From positions 7,428,384 to 7,481,268 of the forward strand of contig NZ_KN708638.1 in NCBI RefSeq assembly GCF_000805335.1: a DNA stretch of 52,885 nt, written 5' to 3'. Positions 17,801 through 23,654 of this stretch are shown here, piece by piece (positions within the stretch are counted from its first letter, which is position 1; the number at the start of each line of letters is the position of its first letter). The position numbers and the translations under genes were made by a program. The notes under the pieces are model-generated. The model saw only the letters and a list, made by a program, of their open reading frames with translations. It made no database searches and was not told the DNA's origin. This DNA comes from Streptomyces sp. CT34 (lineage in GTDB: Bacteria > Actinomycetota > Actinomycetes > Streptomycetales > Streptomycetaceae).

Positions 17801-18158
17801 CGCACAGCACCAGGGAGACGCTGTACTCCCAGTACCCGTCGGCCATGAACAGCGCGTCCGCGAGGACGTTCAGCAGCATGTACGCGACAACGAACCACAG
17901 GGCGACCCGTTTGCGCGCGGTCATCGCCGCGGCCAGCAGGAAGAGGAAGACCGCGTACGCGAAGTTCGGCTGCACCGGGATGGTGAGCGCGTCCAGCCAG
18001 TAGATCACCGAGTGGAGCGCACGCCGAAGCGGCCCGATCAGCGCCGTCAGGGCACAGAAAAGCCCCAGCACGCTGAAGATGATGGCGAAGCCATTGGGGA
18101 CGCGGCGCCGGAAGCGCCGCCACCCCGTGAGTTGATCCTGGTCCTGCACGGTGCTCAT
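14841..18158 (-). CDS. lysX: Bifunctional lysylphosphatidylglycerol synthetase / lysyl-tRNA synthetase LysX
   Basis: This 1105-residue fusion charges tRNA with lysine and transfers lysine to phosphatidylglycerol, giving the membrane positive charge and resistance to cationic peptides. The N-terminal 210 residues hold about six transmembrane helices (first FAIIFSVLGLFCALTALIG). A cytoplasmic MprF-type aminoacyl transferase domain follows (about 240-560, for example VCLASGDPVGD and LSFVPWGKDGISLDLMRR). The C-terminal 500 residues are a class II lysyl-tRNA synthetase with OB-fold (VTVAGRVLLTRDHGG), motif 2 (FRNEGISYKHNPEFTMLEAY) and motif 3 (GLGIGVDRLVMFLTG). The order is that of actinobacterial LysX. 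It faces the catabolic operon and shares its terminator. The ATG at 18158 lacks a strong ribosome binding site. Confidence 0.96.
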   Translation of the reverse strand: MSTVQDQDQLTGWRRFRRRVPNGFAIIFSVLGLFCALTALIGPLRRALHSVIYWLDALTIPVQPNFAYAVFLFLLAAAMTARKRVALWFVVAYMLLNVLADALFMADGYWEYSVSLVLCAGALVLLLVAHREFYAITRRGAFLRAALVLGAGLVVAVLLGWGLVSLTPGSLEHGGGNRLLWAANRVCGGLVGGKIVEGHPPHWTGTVLGLLGALALLNAAATLFRSQRMEAALHGDEEDRIRALLNKYGSQDSLGYFATRRDKAVVFSPSGKAAVTYRVEAGVCLASGDPVGDREAWAPAIEAWLEVAGRYGWQPAVMGASEDGAKAFARAGLGALQLGDEAILHVAGFDLNGREMRVTRQAVNRVERAGATFRVRRHSELTDAEMQEVIHRADAWRDTETERGFSMALDRLGDQQDGDCLLAEAFDGDGNMIALLSFVPWGKDGISLDLMRRDRSAPNGVMEFMVAQLCAQAGTLGVRRISLNFAVFRSAFEEGARIGAGPVLKFWRRLLLFFSRWWQLEALYRSNSKYLPEWYPRFLCYADAGALARIGMASGIAEGFVAVPSLGKLWGKGHKKRVLAPASTAGLPSLDELGLVQAPPAGEKELREQELAALPEQVRVRHRKLERLREAGTDPYPVGVQRTHTLGQVCEEHRELAAGERTGKTVTVAGRVLLTRDHGGVLFAVLRDWSGDLQIALTRDGSGAELLERFGTDVDLGDHVEAEGEVGTSERGELTVFVTRWRLTAKCLRPLPDKRRGLSDPEAKVRQRYVDLVVSPDARDTVRARSTAVQALRQGLIERGYLEVETPMLQQIHGGANARPFHTHINAYDLDLYLRIAPELYLKRLCVGGMEKVFEMGRTFRNEGISYKHNPEFTMLEAYQAFADYDVMLNLTRELIQGAAVAAFGSATARKADKNGRLVEHDISGIWPVKTVYGAISEALGEEVHADTDPDVLRRLCNASSVPVKPEMGRGDIVLEMYERLVEEKTTLPTFYKDFPTDVSPLTRQHRVDPRLAERWDLVAFGTELGTAYSELTDPVEQRRRLTAQSLLAAGGDPEAMELDEDFLQALEFAMPPTGGLGIGVDRLVMFLTGLSIRETLPFPLVRRR

Positions 18159-18332
18159 TCCGTCACATTAGGCTCTGAAAGGGGTCAGCGGCTCGACACA
18201 AGAGGCCCTGCATCTCTGCCACTGGTTTTCTGCTGTTCTGCTGCCGACGGGACCGGCCGACCATCCAGTCTCCGATCCCGTCCCTCCTGTTGTCTCTCCC
18301 TCGTACGGGGGGTTCGGCGGCCGTCATGGGGG

Positions 18333-19154
18333 TCACCCACCTGGACCTTGCCATAATGCAGGCGTAAGTCCGAGTCCGGGAGTGGTGTAGGCGCCGGCAT
18401 CGAGGTCCGCGCGCACGGCCCCGCTCCGGCCGACGGTGAAGCTCAGACCGTAGTCCTTGGTGAAGAAGCGGTCGCCGCCGGAGTCCAGACCGTTCAGTTC
18501 GGCGCGCAGTGTGACTTTGGTCCCCGGCTTCCACTCGTCCTTCGGCCGCCAGGCGATCCGGTCCTTGTCGTCCTTGGTGCGCGCCCAGGTCCACGACCCT
18601 TCGGTGGGCTCGTCGGCGGTCACCTTCAGCCGCCGCTCCACCGCCTCCCGCTGGGTCACCGGGAAGGCGAAGGTGAGGGTGATCGGCTCGGTGACGCCGA
18701 TCACCTCGCCGGGCCGGGCCGGGCCGAGCTTCGCCCAGTTCCGCTTGGCCACCTTGCCGGTGGTCAGCGACTCCTTCGCCTCACCGGCATCGCCCTGCGG
18801 GTTCTTCGTGCGTGCGAGCACGGAGTACTTGGTGTCCGGCGCCGCCTTGGCCCGCGACGTCCACACCGTCCCGTCCCCGGAGAGCCCGCCGACCAGCTGC
18901 CGGCCCCGGGGGTCGGTCACCGTCACCTCGGTCAGCACGCCGCCGTCCGCGCTCACCCGCAGCCGGTCCCCGGCCTGCACCGTCGCCGTCCCGCTGGCCG
19001 ACCCGAGCCCCACCTTCACCGGCTGCCCCTGGGATGCCGACGCCTTGGTCGCGTCGCACGCCGCGAGCGTGCCGAGGCCGATCAGCGGTACCAGCGCGAG
19101 AGCGGCATACAACGACCGTGTCGGCCGGCGGTGCCGGTCGGGGCTCTGGCTCAT
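18333..19154 (-). CDS. Lipoprotein with tandem Ig-like domains, resembling the N-terminal part of an L,D-transpeptidase
   Basis: A 273-residue lipoprotein: a basic N-terminus, a hydrophobic core and the lipobox GTLAAC place the lipidated cysteine at residue 33. Two beta-rich domains follow (VKVGLGSASGTATVQAGDRL, then VIGVTEPITLTFAFPVTQRE and GSWTWARTKDDKDRIAWRPK). In Streptomyces these domains normally precede a YkuD catalytic domain of L,D-transpeptidases that cross-link peptidoglycan. Here the frame stops shortly after the second domain and no H-x-x-S-H-G-C-x-R motif is seen in any frame downstream. It is either a genuine non-catalytic relative or a shortened gene. The start at 19154 is favoured by the signal peptide. 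Confidence 0.75.
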   Translation of the reverse strand: MSQSPDRHRRPTRSLYAALALVPLIGLGTLAACDATKASASQGQPVKVGLGSASGTATVQAGDRLRVSADGGVLTEVTVTDPRGRQLVGGLSGDGTVWTSRAKAAPDTKYSVLARTKNPQGDAGEAKESLTTGKVAKRNWAKLGPARPGEVIGVTEPITLTFAFPVTQREAVERRLKVTADEPTEGSWTWARTKDDKDRIAWRPKDEWKPGTKVTLRAELNGLDSGGDRFFTKDYGLSFTVGRSGAVRADLDAGAYTTPGLGLTPALWQGPGG

Positions 19155-19242
19155 GGGCAGGGACTTTCCGTCTGCGGTGGGGGAACGGCGGCAATGTCGG
19201 CCGCTAAGACGGGCTTTCGCAACACTCCGTTGCGGGGAGTGA

Positions 19243-19258
19243 TGTGATCCATGCCACA
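19243..19258. promoter_or_regulatory. Candidate Crp/cAMP-receptor binding site
   Basis: TGTGATCCATGCCACA matches both the general Crp palindrome TGTGA(N6)TCACA with one change and the Streptomyces form GTG(N6)GNCAC exactly (19244-19257). It lies about 90 bases upstream of the lipoprotein start. Wall-active genes are known Crp targets in Streptomyces, which makes the site credible, but it could occur by chance. Confidence 0.45.
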
Positions 19259-19398
19259 ACTTTCCCGAGTTGTCGATCAATCCGTGAACAGTGGGGATGC
19301 GCCGGGAAGTTGAGACCCGGCCGACGCGTGACGGCCGCGCGCCGCCGCGCCGGAAGGAATCCCCGCCGGCGTCCCGTGACCCGCAGTGATCACCTGTT

Positions 19399-19423
19399 TG
19401 GAGCACCCGGAGTCGAACCGGAC
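19399..19423 (-). other. tRNA 3'-end-like fragment (T-arm plus acceptor strand), possible relic attachment site
   Basis: Read on the minus strand, the stretch forms TCCGG, loop TTCGACT, CCGGG, then TGCTCC and A, which is a perfect five-pair T-arm with the invariant TTCGA core followed by an acceptor-like strand. No matching 5' half, anticodon arm or D-arm is found within 100 bases upstream. Actinomycete integrative elements recombine into tRNA 3' ends, so this may be an attachment-site relic. Chance resemblance is possible. Confidence 0.3.
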
Positions 19424-19495
19424 AAACCCCGAAATGCGCCAAACTGGCCGTCTCTTGCCGCCCGTTCGGGCGGCGGTCGAGGAGGTGTGGTGTCC

Positions 19496-19690
19496 ATGGC
19501 CGTGTCCGTCTCGGTGGTCCTGCTGCTGGTGGTTCTGACGGTGATCTTCCTGCGCAGCGGCAAGCTCAAGTTCTCGCACGCCCTGGTCTGCGGGCTGCTC
19601 GGCTTCTATCTGGCGGGCAGCAGCCTCGCCCCGGACATCCACCACGGGCTCGCCGGCGCGGCCGATGTCGTCAGCAGCGTGCGCCCCTGA
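19496..19690 (+). CDS. Small two-helix membrane protein
   Basis: The 64-residue product has two hydrophobic segments (VSVVLLLVVLTVIFLR, residues 4-19, and HALVCGLLGFYLAGSSLA, about 28-45) joined by a basic loop SGKLKFS, so it should be an integral membrane hairpin. The sequence SSLAPDIHHGLAGAADVVSS after the second helix is amphipathic. I believe small proteins like this are common in Streptomyces, but I know no function. GAGGAGG at 19479-19485 supports translation; a GTG two codons earlier (19490) is an equally possible start. Confidence 0.72.
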   Translation: MAVSVSVVLLLVVLTVIFLRSGKLKFSHALVCGLLGFYLAGSSLAPDIHHGLAGAADVVSSVRP

Positions 19691-19807
19691 CGGCGGCCGG
19701 CGCCCCGCCACCGTAACCGCTCGGTCGCCGAGCGTGTCAACCGCCGTGATCGGCTGCGACGGCCTCCTGCCACGACGGCTTCCTGCCGTCGCCGGCCGCG
19801 GGCGCGG

Positions 19808-21061
19808 TCACCCGGTGGAGAAGACCCCGATGGCGTTCGCCACCGGCCGTTCCCTGCCGGTCGACGTCGTCGGATGGTTGCGCACCCGCAGCTCCCGGTC
19901 GTCCGGGTCGCGGCTGACGAACGTCGATGAGCCGCCGCCGTCCAGATCCATCGCCTCCCGGGCCCCCAGCCGCACCATCAGCTCCGCCAGCTCGCGCACC
20001 GTCAGCCCCGTCTGGTGCCGCCCCTTCTCCCCATCCGTCGCCATCAGGTAGAGCTTCCGGCCCCGGTCCGCGATGCCCACGGAGGTCCGCATCGTCACCG
20101 CGACGGTGTTCAGCCCGCCCGCCGGCCGGGCGTTCCGCACGATCGGGAAGCCGCCGACCGCGAACCGCGGCCGGCCCGGCCGCTGCCCGACCAGCCGGTG
20201 GCCGATCCGCACCCGCTCGCCGACACGCAGCGTGCGCAGCAGCCGCGCCCCCGCCTCCCGCCCCAGCAGCACCACGCTCCCGGACGCGATCTCCCCCTTC
20301 CCCGGCCTCCGGCCCACCGTGGCCACCCGCCCCCGCCGGACCGTGACCTCGGCGGTGTCCTTGGTGCACCCCGCGCTGCGGTTGGTGTCGGTGCCGCAGA
20401 CCGCGCGCTCGCGGGACACCGGGCCCCATGCCGGGGTGTACGCGCCGATCCCGCCCACCGGCAGCGCGTACTGGTTCAGCCCGCGCAGCCGCCAGGAGCC
20501 GCCGGCGCTGCGGACCGTACCGCGCAGCGCCAGCCGGTCCAGCCGGGCACGGTGGTCGCGGCCGACGGTGAGGACGTCCTCGGTGGTCGCGCCGGGCGGC
20601 AGCACCGGACCGAACCGCTGGCCGTTCGGCACCGCGCCCTTCAGCTCCCGGCCCGAGGCCACCGCGGGCCCGACCGCGGCACCGGTCACCGCGACACCCG
20701 GGTGCCGGGTCTCGCTGATGTCGAAGAAGTCGCCGTTGACGGCCCCCACCACGTCCTCGTCGTCGGCCAGCTCGGACACCGGGGCGCGCTCGGCGACCGC
20801 CCGCGGGTGCAGCAGATCCACCGAGACGTCCCGATCGGACAGGTCGACGGTCAGCAGATGGCCGTGCACGATGCCGCGCGGCAGCCGCATCCGGAACTCG
20901 GCGTAGGTCACGCCGGGGGCCACCCGGACCGCGTCCGTACGCTCGATGCCGTGGCCCGCGGCGGCGGCCCGGCCGCCGTCCGCGAGCCCGCCGCCGACCA
21001 GGACGCCCCATGCGACCAGCACCGTCGCCGTCGCCCGGACCCGGCCGAATCGCTGTTTCAC
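19808..21061 (-). CDS. Secreted phosphodiester glycosidase family protein (NAGPA/DUF2233)
   Basis: A 417-residue protein with a signal peptide (TATVLVAWGVLVGGGLADGG, cut near residue 35 after AAAA). The catalytic domain carries the two family signatures: VVGAVNGDFFDIS near residue 105 and EAMDLDGGGSSTFV near residue 375. This domain cleaves sugar-phosphodiester linkages, first known in the uncovering enzyme and later in bacterial wall or phage-related proteins. Between them lies an extra domain rich in Arg and Gly with a cysteine pair (RAVCGTDTNRSAGC). The GTG start at 21061 is fixed by AGGGGG six bases upstream. The likely substrates are extracellular phosphodiesters such as wall polymers. 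Confidence 0.87.
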   Translation of the reverse strand: MKQRFGRVRATATVLVAWGVLVGGGLADGGRAAAAGHGIERTDAVRVAPGVTYAEFRMRLPRGIVHGHLLTVDLSDRDVSVDLLHPRAVAERAPVSELADDEDVVGAVNGDFFDISETRHPGVAVTGAAVGPAVASGRELKGAVPNGQRFGPVLPPGATTEDVLTVGRDHRARLDRLALRGTVRSAGGSWRLRGLNQYALPVGGIGAYTPAWGPVSRERAVCGTDTNRSAGCTKDTAEVTVRRGRVATVGRRPGKGEIASGSVVLLGREAGARLLRTLRVGERVRIGHRLVGQRPGRPRFAVGGFPIVRNARPAGGLNTVAVTMRTSVGIADRGRKLYLMATDGEKGRHQTGLTVRELAELMVRLGAREAMDLDGGGSSTFVSRDPDDRELRVRNHPTTSTGRERPVANAIGVFSTG

Positions 21062-21200
21062 GAAAGCCCCCTGACGTCGCGTCAACTGTCTCAGGTGCTT
21101 GAGGCGCTCACTATGACCCGCGGGTGTCGGGAATCCGTACACCTGCCGAACGGCCGTCGTGTCGCCCGGTGCGGGCGACGGTGCGCGGCATGATGCCCCG

Positions 21201-21854
21201 TCACATGTCCCCGTCCAGCAGGTCCTCGCAGAAGGGCGCCCCGTTGACCAGGTCCATGTAGCGCGCCCAGTCCCAGTGCGGGCCGGGATCCTTGTGGTCG
21301 GTGCCGGGGACCTCGACGTGCCCGATGATGTGCTTGCGGTCCTTGGGGATGCCGTAGCGGTGGCAGACGGCGGCGGTCAGCAGCGCGGACCGGGTGTAGA
21401 GGGCGTCGGTGAACCACTTCGGGTCGTCGATCCAGCCCTCGTGCTCGATGCCGATGCTGCGGGTGTTGTAGGCCCAGTTGCCCGCGTGCCAGGCGACATC
21501 CCGCTCGTGGACACACTGGGCGGTGTAGCCGTCGGCGGACCGTACGACGTAGTGCGCGGCGGCCTTGTGGGCGGGGTCCCGGAAGAGCCGGAGGGTGTCC
21601 GGGAAGCTCTCCTGGGTCACATGGATCACGATCATGTCGATCGGGTACTGCGACGGGCGGTGGGCGGCAGTGAAGTTGGCGGGGTCGGCCGGGGTCCAGT
21701 GGACCGGGGGGTAGGCGCCTCCGCCTGCGGGCCGTTTCCGGGGTGGCGCGGCGGCGGAGGCCGCGGTGAGGGGGGTGAGTGCGGCGGCCGCGGCGAGCGC
21801 GGCCGCGCCGGTGAGCAGCCGCCGGCGGGCCGGGAGGTGCGGTTCGGGCTCCAT
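21201..21854 (-). CDS. N-acetylmuramoyl-L-alanine amidase (amidase_2 family), Tat-exported
   Basis: The 217-residue protein starts with a Tat-type signal (ARRRLLTGAAALAAAAALTP) and ends in an amidase_2/PGRP domain. Zinc ligands are recognisable: His in MIVIHVTQES, His in IIGHVEVPGTDHKDPGPHWD, and the catalytic neighbourhood SIGIEHEGW. The enzyme should cut the amide between muramic acid and the peptide stem in cell-wall turnover. The ATG at 21854 has AGGAG five bases upstream; an ATG five codons earlier would lie before this site and is less likely. The gene follows the encapsulin pair on the same strand, 253 bases away and beyond a strong hairpin, so it is probably independent of it. Confidence 0.92.
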   Translation of the reverse strand: MEPEPHLPARRRLLTGAAALAAAAALTPLTAASAAAPPRKRPAGGGAYPPVHWTPADPANFTAAHRPSQYPIDMIVIHVTQESFPDTLRLFRDPAHKAAAHYVVRSADGYTAQCVHERDVAWHAGNWAYNTRSIGIEHEGWIDDPKWFTDALYTRSALLTAAVCHRYGIPKDRKHIIGHVEVPGTDHKDPGPHWDWARYMDLVNGAPFCEDLLDGDM

Positions 21855-22020
21855 GTGAACTCCTGACAAGGACCGAGGGGGGTCGCGTACATGTCACGCA
21901 CATGCCGATGCATTCATCATGCGCAGCGGTGCGCGCCCTGCCAAGGGAAGGGCCGTTGTGTCAATGGCTTGACCAAAGACGGACCGCGGTGGTTCGAAGG
22001 AGCCGGATCACCCCTGATCG

Positions 22021-22095
22021 GACGTCACCCGGGTGCCGGAGCAAGGATCCTGACGGGGGGGCGGGAACGGGTGCCGGCCGGCCCCGGGTGACGTC
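22021..22095 (-). terminator. Large stem-loop downstream of the encapsulin genes
   Basis: GACGTCACCCGGG at 22021-22033 is the exact reverse complement of 22083-22095; pairing continues as GCCGG/CCGGC after a one-base bulge. The structure starts 12 bases after the stop of the second encapsulin gene and probably terminates that transcription unit or stabilises its 3' end. Confidence 0.6.
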
Positions 22096-22107
22096 GCCGG
22101 GCCGTGG

Positions 22108-23523
22108 TCAGTGGCCGATCTCGACGTCCTCCAGCACGCCCAGTGCGTCCGGCACCAGAACCGCCGCCGAATAGTAGGCGCTGACCAGGTACTTGATGAC
22201 GGCCTGCTCATTGATGCCCATGAAGCGCACCGACAGACCAGGCCGGTACTCGTCCGGGATGCCGGTCCGGTGCAGCCCGATCACGCCCTGGTTCTCCTCG
22301 CCGACCCGCATCGCGATGATCGAGCTGGTCTGGTCCGGGTGGACCGGGATCTTGTTGCAGGGCAGCAGCGGGATGCCCCGCCAGGCGCGCACCACCGTTC
22401 CGTCGATCTCGGTGTTCGCCGGGTAGATCCCGCGTGCGTTCCACTCCCGGCCGATGGCCGCGATGGTGCGCGGATGCGCCAGCAGGAACTGGGTCTTGCG
22501 GCGCCGGGAGATCAGCTCGTCGAGGTCGTCGGGGGTGGGCGGGCCGGTGCGGGTGTGGATGCGCTGCTTGAGGTCGGCGTTGTGCAGCAGTCCGAACTCA
22601 CGGTTGTTGATCATCTCGTGCTCCTGGCGCTCGCGCAGCGCCTCCACCGTGAGCCGCAGCTGCTGGTCCAGCTGGTTCATCGGGTCGTTGTAGAGGTCGG
22701 CGACCCGCGAGTGGATCTTCAACACGGTCTGTGCGACGCTGAGTTCGTACTCCCGCGGCGCGCGCTCGTAGTCGGCGAAGGTGCCCGGCAGCTCGGGCTC
22801 GCCGACATGGCCGGCGGCCAGTTCGATGGCCGCCTCGCCGTGCTTGTTCTGCGCCGGCACCAGCGCCGTACGGAAGTTCTCGACGTGCTCGCGCAGCGCC
22901 TCCGAACGGCCCAGCACGTCTTCGTACTCGGCGCGGGTCAGCGTCAGCGCGGTGCCGCGGGTGACCGCCCGTACGGTGTGCTCCCACTCGGCGTCCGGCG
23001 TCAGCAGCGCCGCCTCGCCGACCGCGTCGCCGCCGACGAGCACCGCCACCACGGTCTCGTCGCCGTACTTGCCGGTGCCGATCCGGTCGAGCTTGCCGTG
23101 GGCGATCAGGATGACCTGGTCGGTCGGCGTGCCCCGTTCGGCGAGGACGTCACCGGGGGCGAAGTCGCGCTGGACGAACCGGTCGGCCAGCGCCTCCAGC
23201 GTCGGGTTGTCGTCGAGGCCGCGCAGCGGCGCCATTTCCCGCAACTCCTGGGGAATGACCCGGACTTCGGCGCCCTGGGTGGTGAACTCCACCCGGCCGT
23301 CGCCGAGTGTGTGGGTCAGTCGCCGGTTCACGCGGTAGGTGCCGCCGTTGACCTGCGTCCAGGGCAGGATGCGCAGCAGCCACCGCGAGGAGATGCCCTG
23401 CATCTGCGGGGGCGTCTTGGTCGTGGTCGCCAGTTTGCGGGCGGCGGCGGTGTCCAGGCTGGTGCGGATCTGCTCGATGCCGGACGCCTGCGGGCCGGAC
23501 GTGGGGTCCACCGATGTGGTCAT
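22108..23523 (-). CDS. Family 2B encapsulin shell protein with cNMP-binding insertion (EshA-like), copy 1
   Basis: A 471-residue protein that combines an HK97-type shell fold with a Crp-like cyclic-nucleotide-binding domain, the arrangement of family 2B encapsulins and of Streptomyces EshA. Residues 1-40 are a flexible N-terminus, 40-95 the N-arm (SSRWLLRILPWTQVNGGTYR), about 95-215 the cNMP domain and 230-471 the shell core ending DALGVLEDVEIGH. The phosphate-binding cassette keeps VGEAALL (168-174). Such proteins self-assemble into compartments and often enclose terpene cyclases or prenyltransferases. No cargo gene is next to it. It is the downstream member of a same-strand pair with 131 bases between the genes. 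The ATG at 23523 follows AGGTG. Confidence 0.9.
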   Translation of the reverse strand: MTTSVDPTSGPQASGIEQIRTSLDTAAARKLATTTKTPPQMQGISSRWLLRILPWTQVNGGTYRVNRRLTHTLGDGRVEFTTQGAEVRVIPQELREMAPLRGLDDNPTLEALADRFVQRDFAPGDVLAERGTPTDQVILIAHGKLDRIGTGKYGDETVVAVLVGGDAVGEAALLTPDAEWEHTVRAVTRGTALTLTRAEYEDVLGRSEALREHVENFRTALVPAQNKHGEAAIELAAGHVGEPELPGTFADYERAPREYELSVAQTVLKIHSRVADLYNDPMNQLDQQLRLTVEALRERQEHEMINNREFGLLHNADLKQRIHTRTGPPTPDDLDELISRRRKTQFLLAHPRTIAAIGREWNARGIYPANTEIDGTVVRAWRGIPLLPCNKIPVHPDQTSSIIAMRVGEENQGVIGLHRTGIPDEYRPGLSVRFMGINEQAVIKYLVSAYYSAAVLVPDALGVLEDVEIGH

Positions 23524-23654
23524 GGCGAGGATTCACCTGTTCTGTTCGGTACGTAACGCTCTGCACGAGCGGTGAAGAAGGCAGGGAGGAAGAGGAGCGG
23601 AGGGGCCGGAATGCCGGGGTACGCGGTGCGGACGGACGGCGAGGCGGTTTCCCC

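Larger units (their letters stand above)
19155..19495. other. 341-base intergenic region between divergent genes
   Basis: No gene is evident. The stretch carries a candidate Crp site (19243-19258), a small hairpin CAACT/AGTTG at 19256-19271 and a tRNA 3'-end-like fragment on the minus strand (19399-19423). It probably holds the promoters of the lipoprotein gene to the left and of the small membrane protein gene to the right. Confidence 0.6.

Noticed and set aside
14841..18158. Two separate genes, an MprF-like protein and a lysyl-tRNA synthetase
   Set aside because: The frame is continuous without a stop between the domains, and the fused form is the known actinobacterial LysX.
12642..18356. 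A plus-strand frame open for about 1900 codons across several genes
   Set aside because: It lies antisense to lysX and out of frame with the kinase, phosphatase and dehydrogenase genes; its product is Arg/Pro-rich low-complexity sequence, typical of GC-rich shadow frames.
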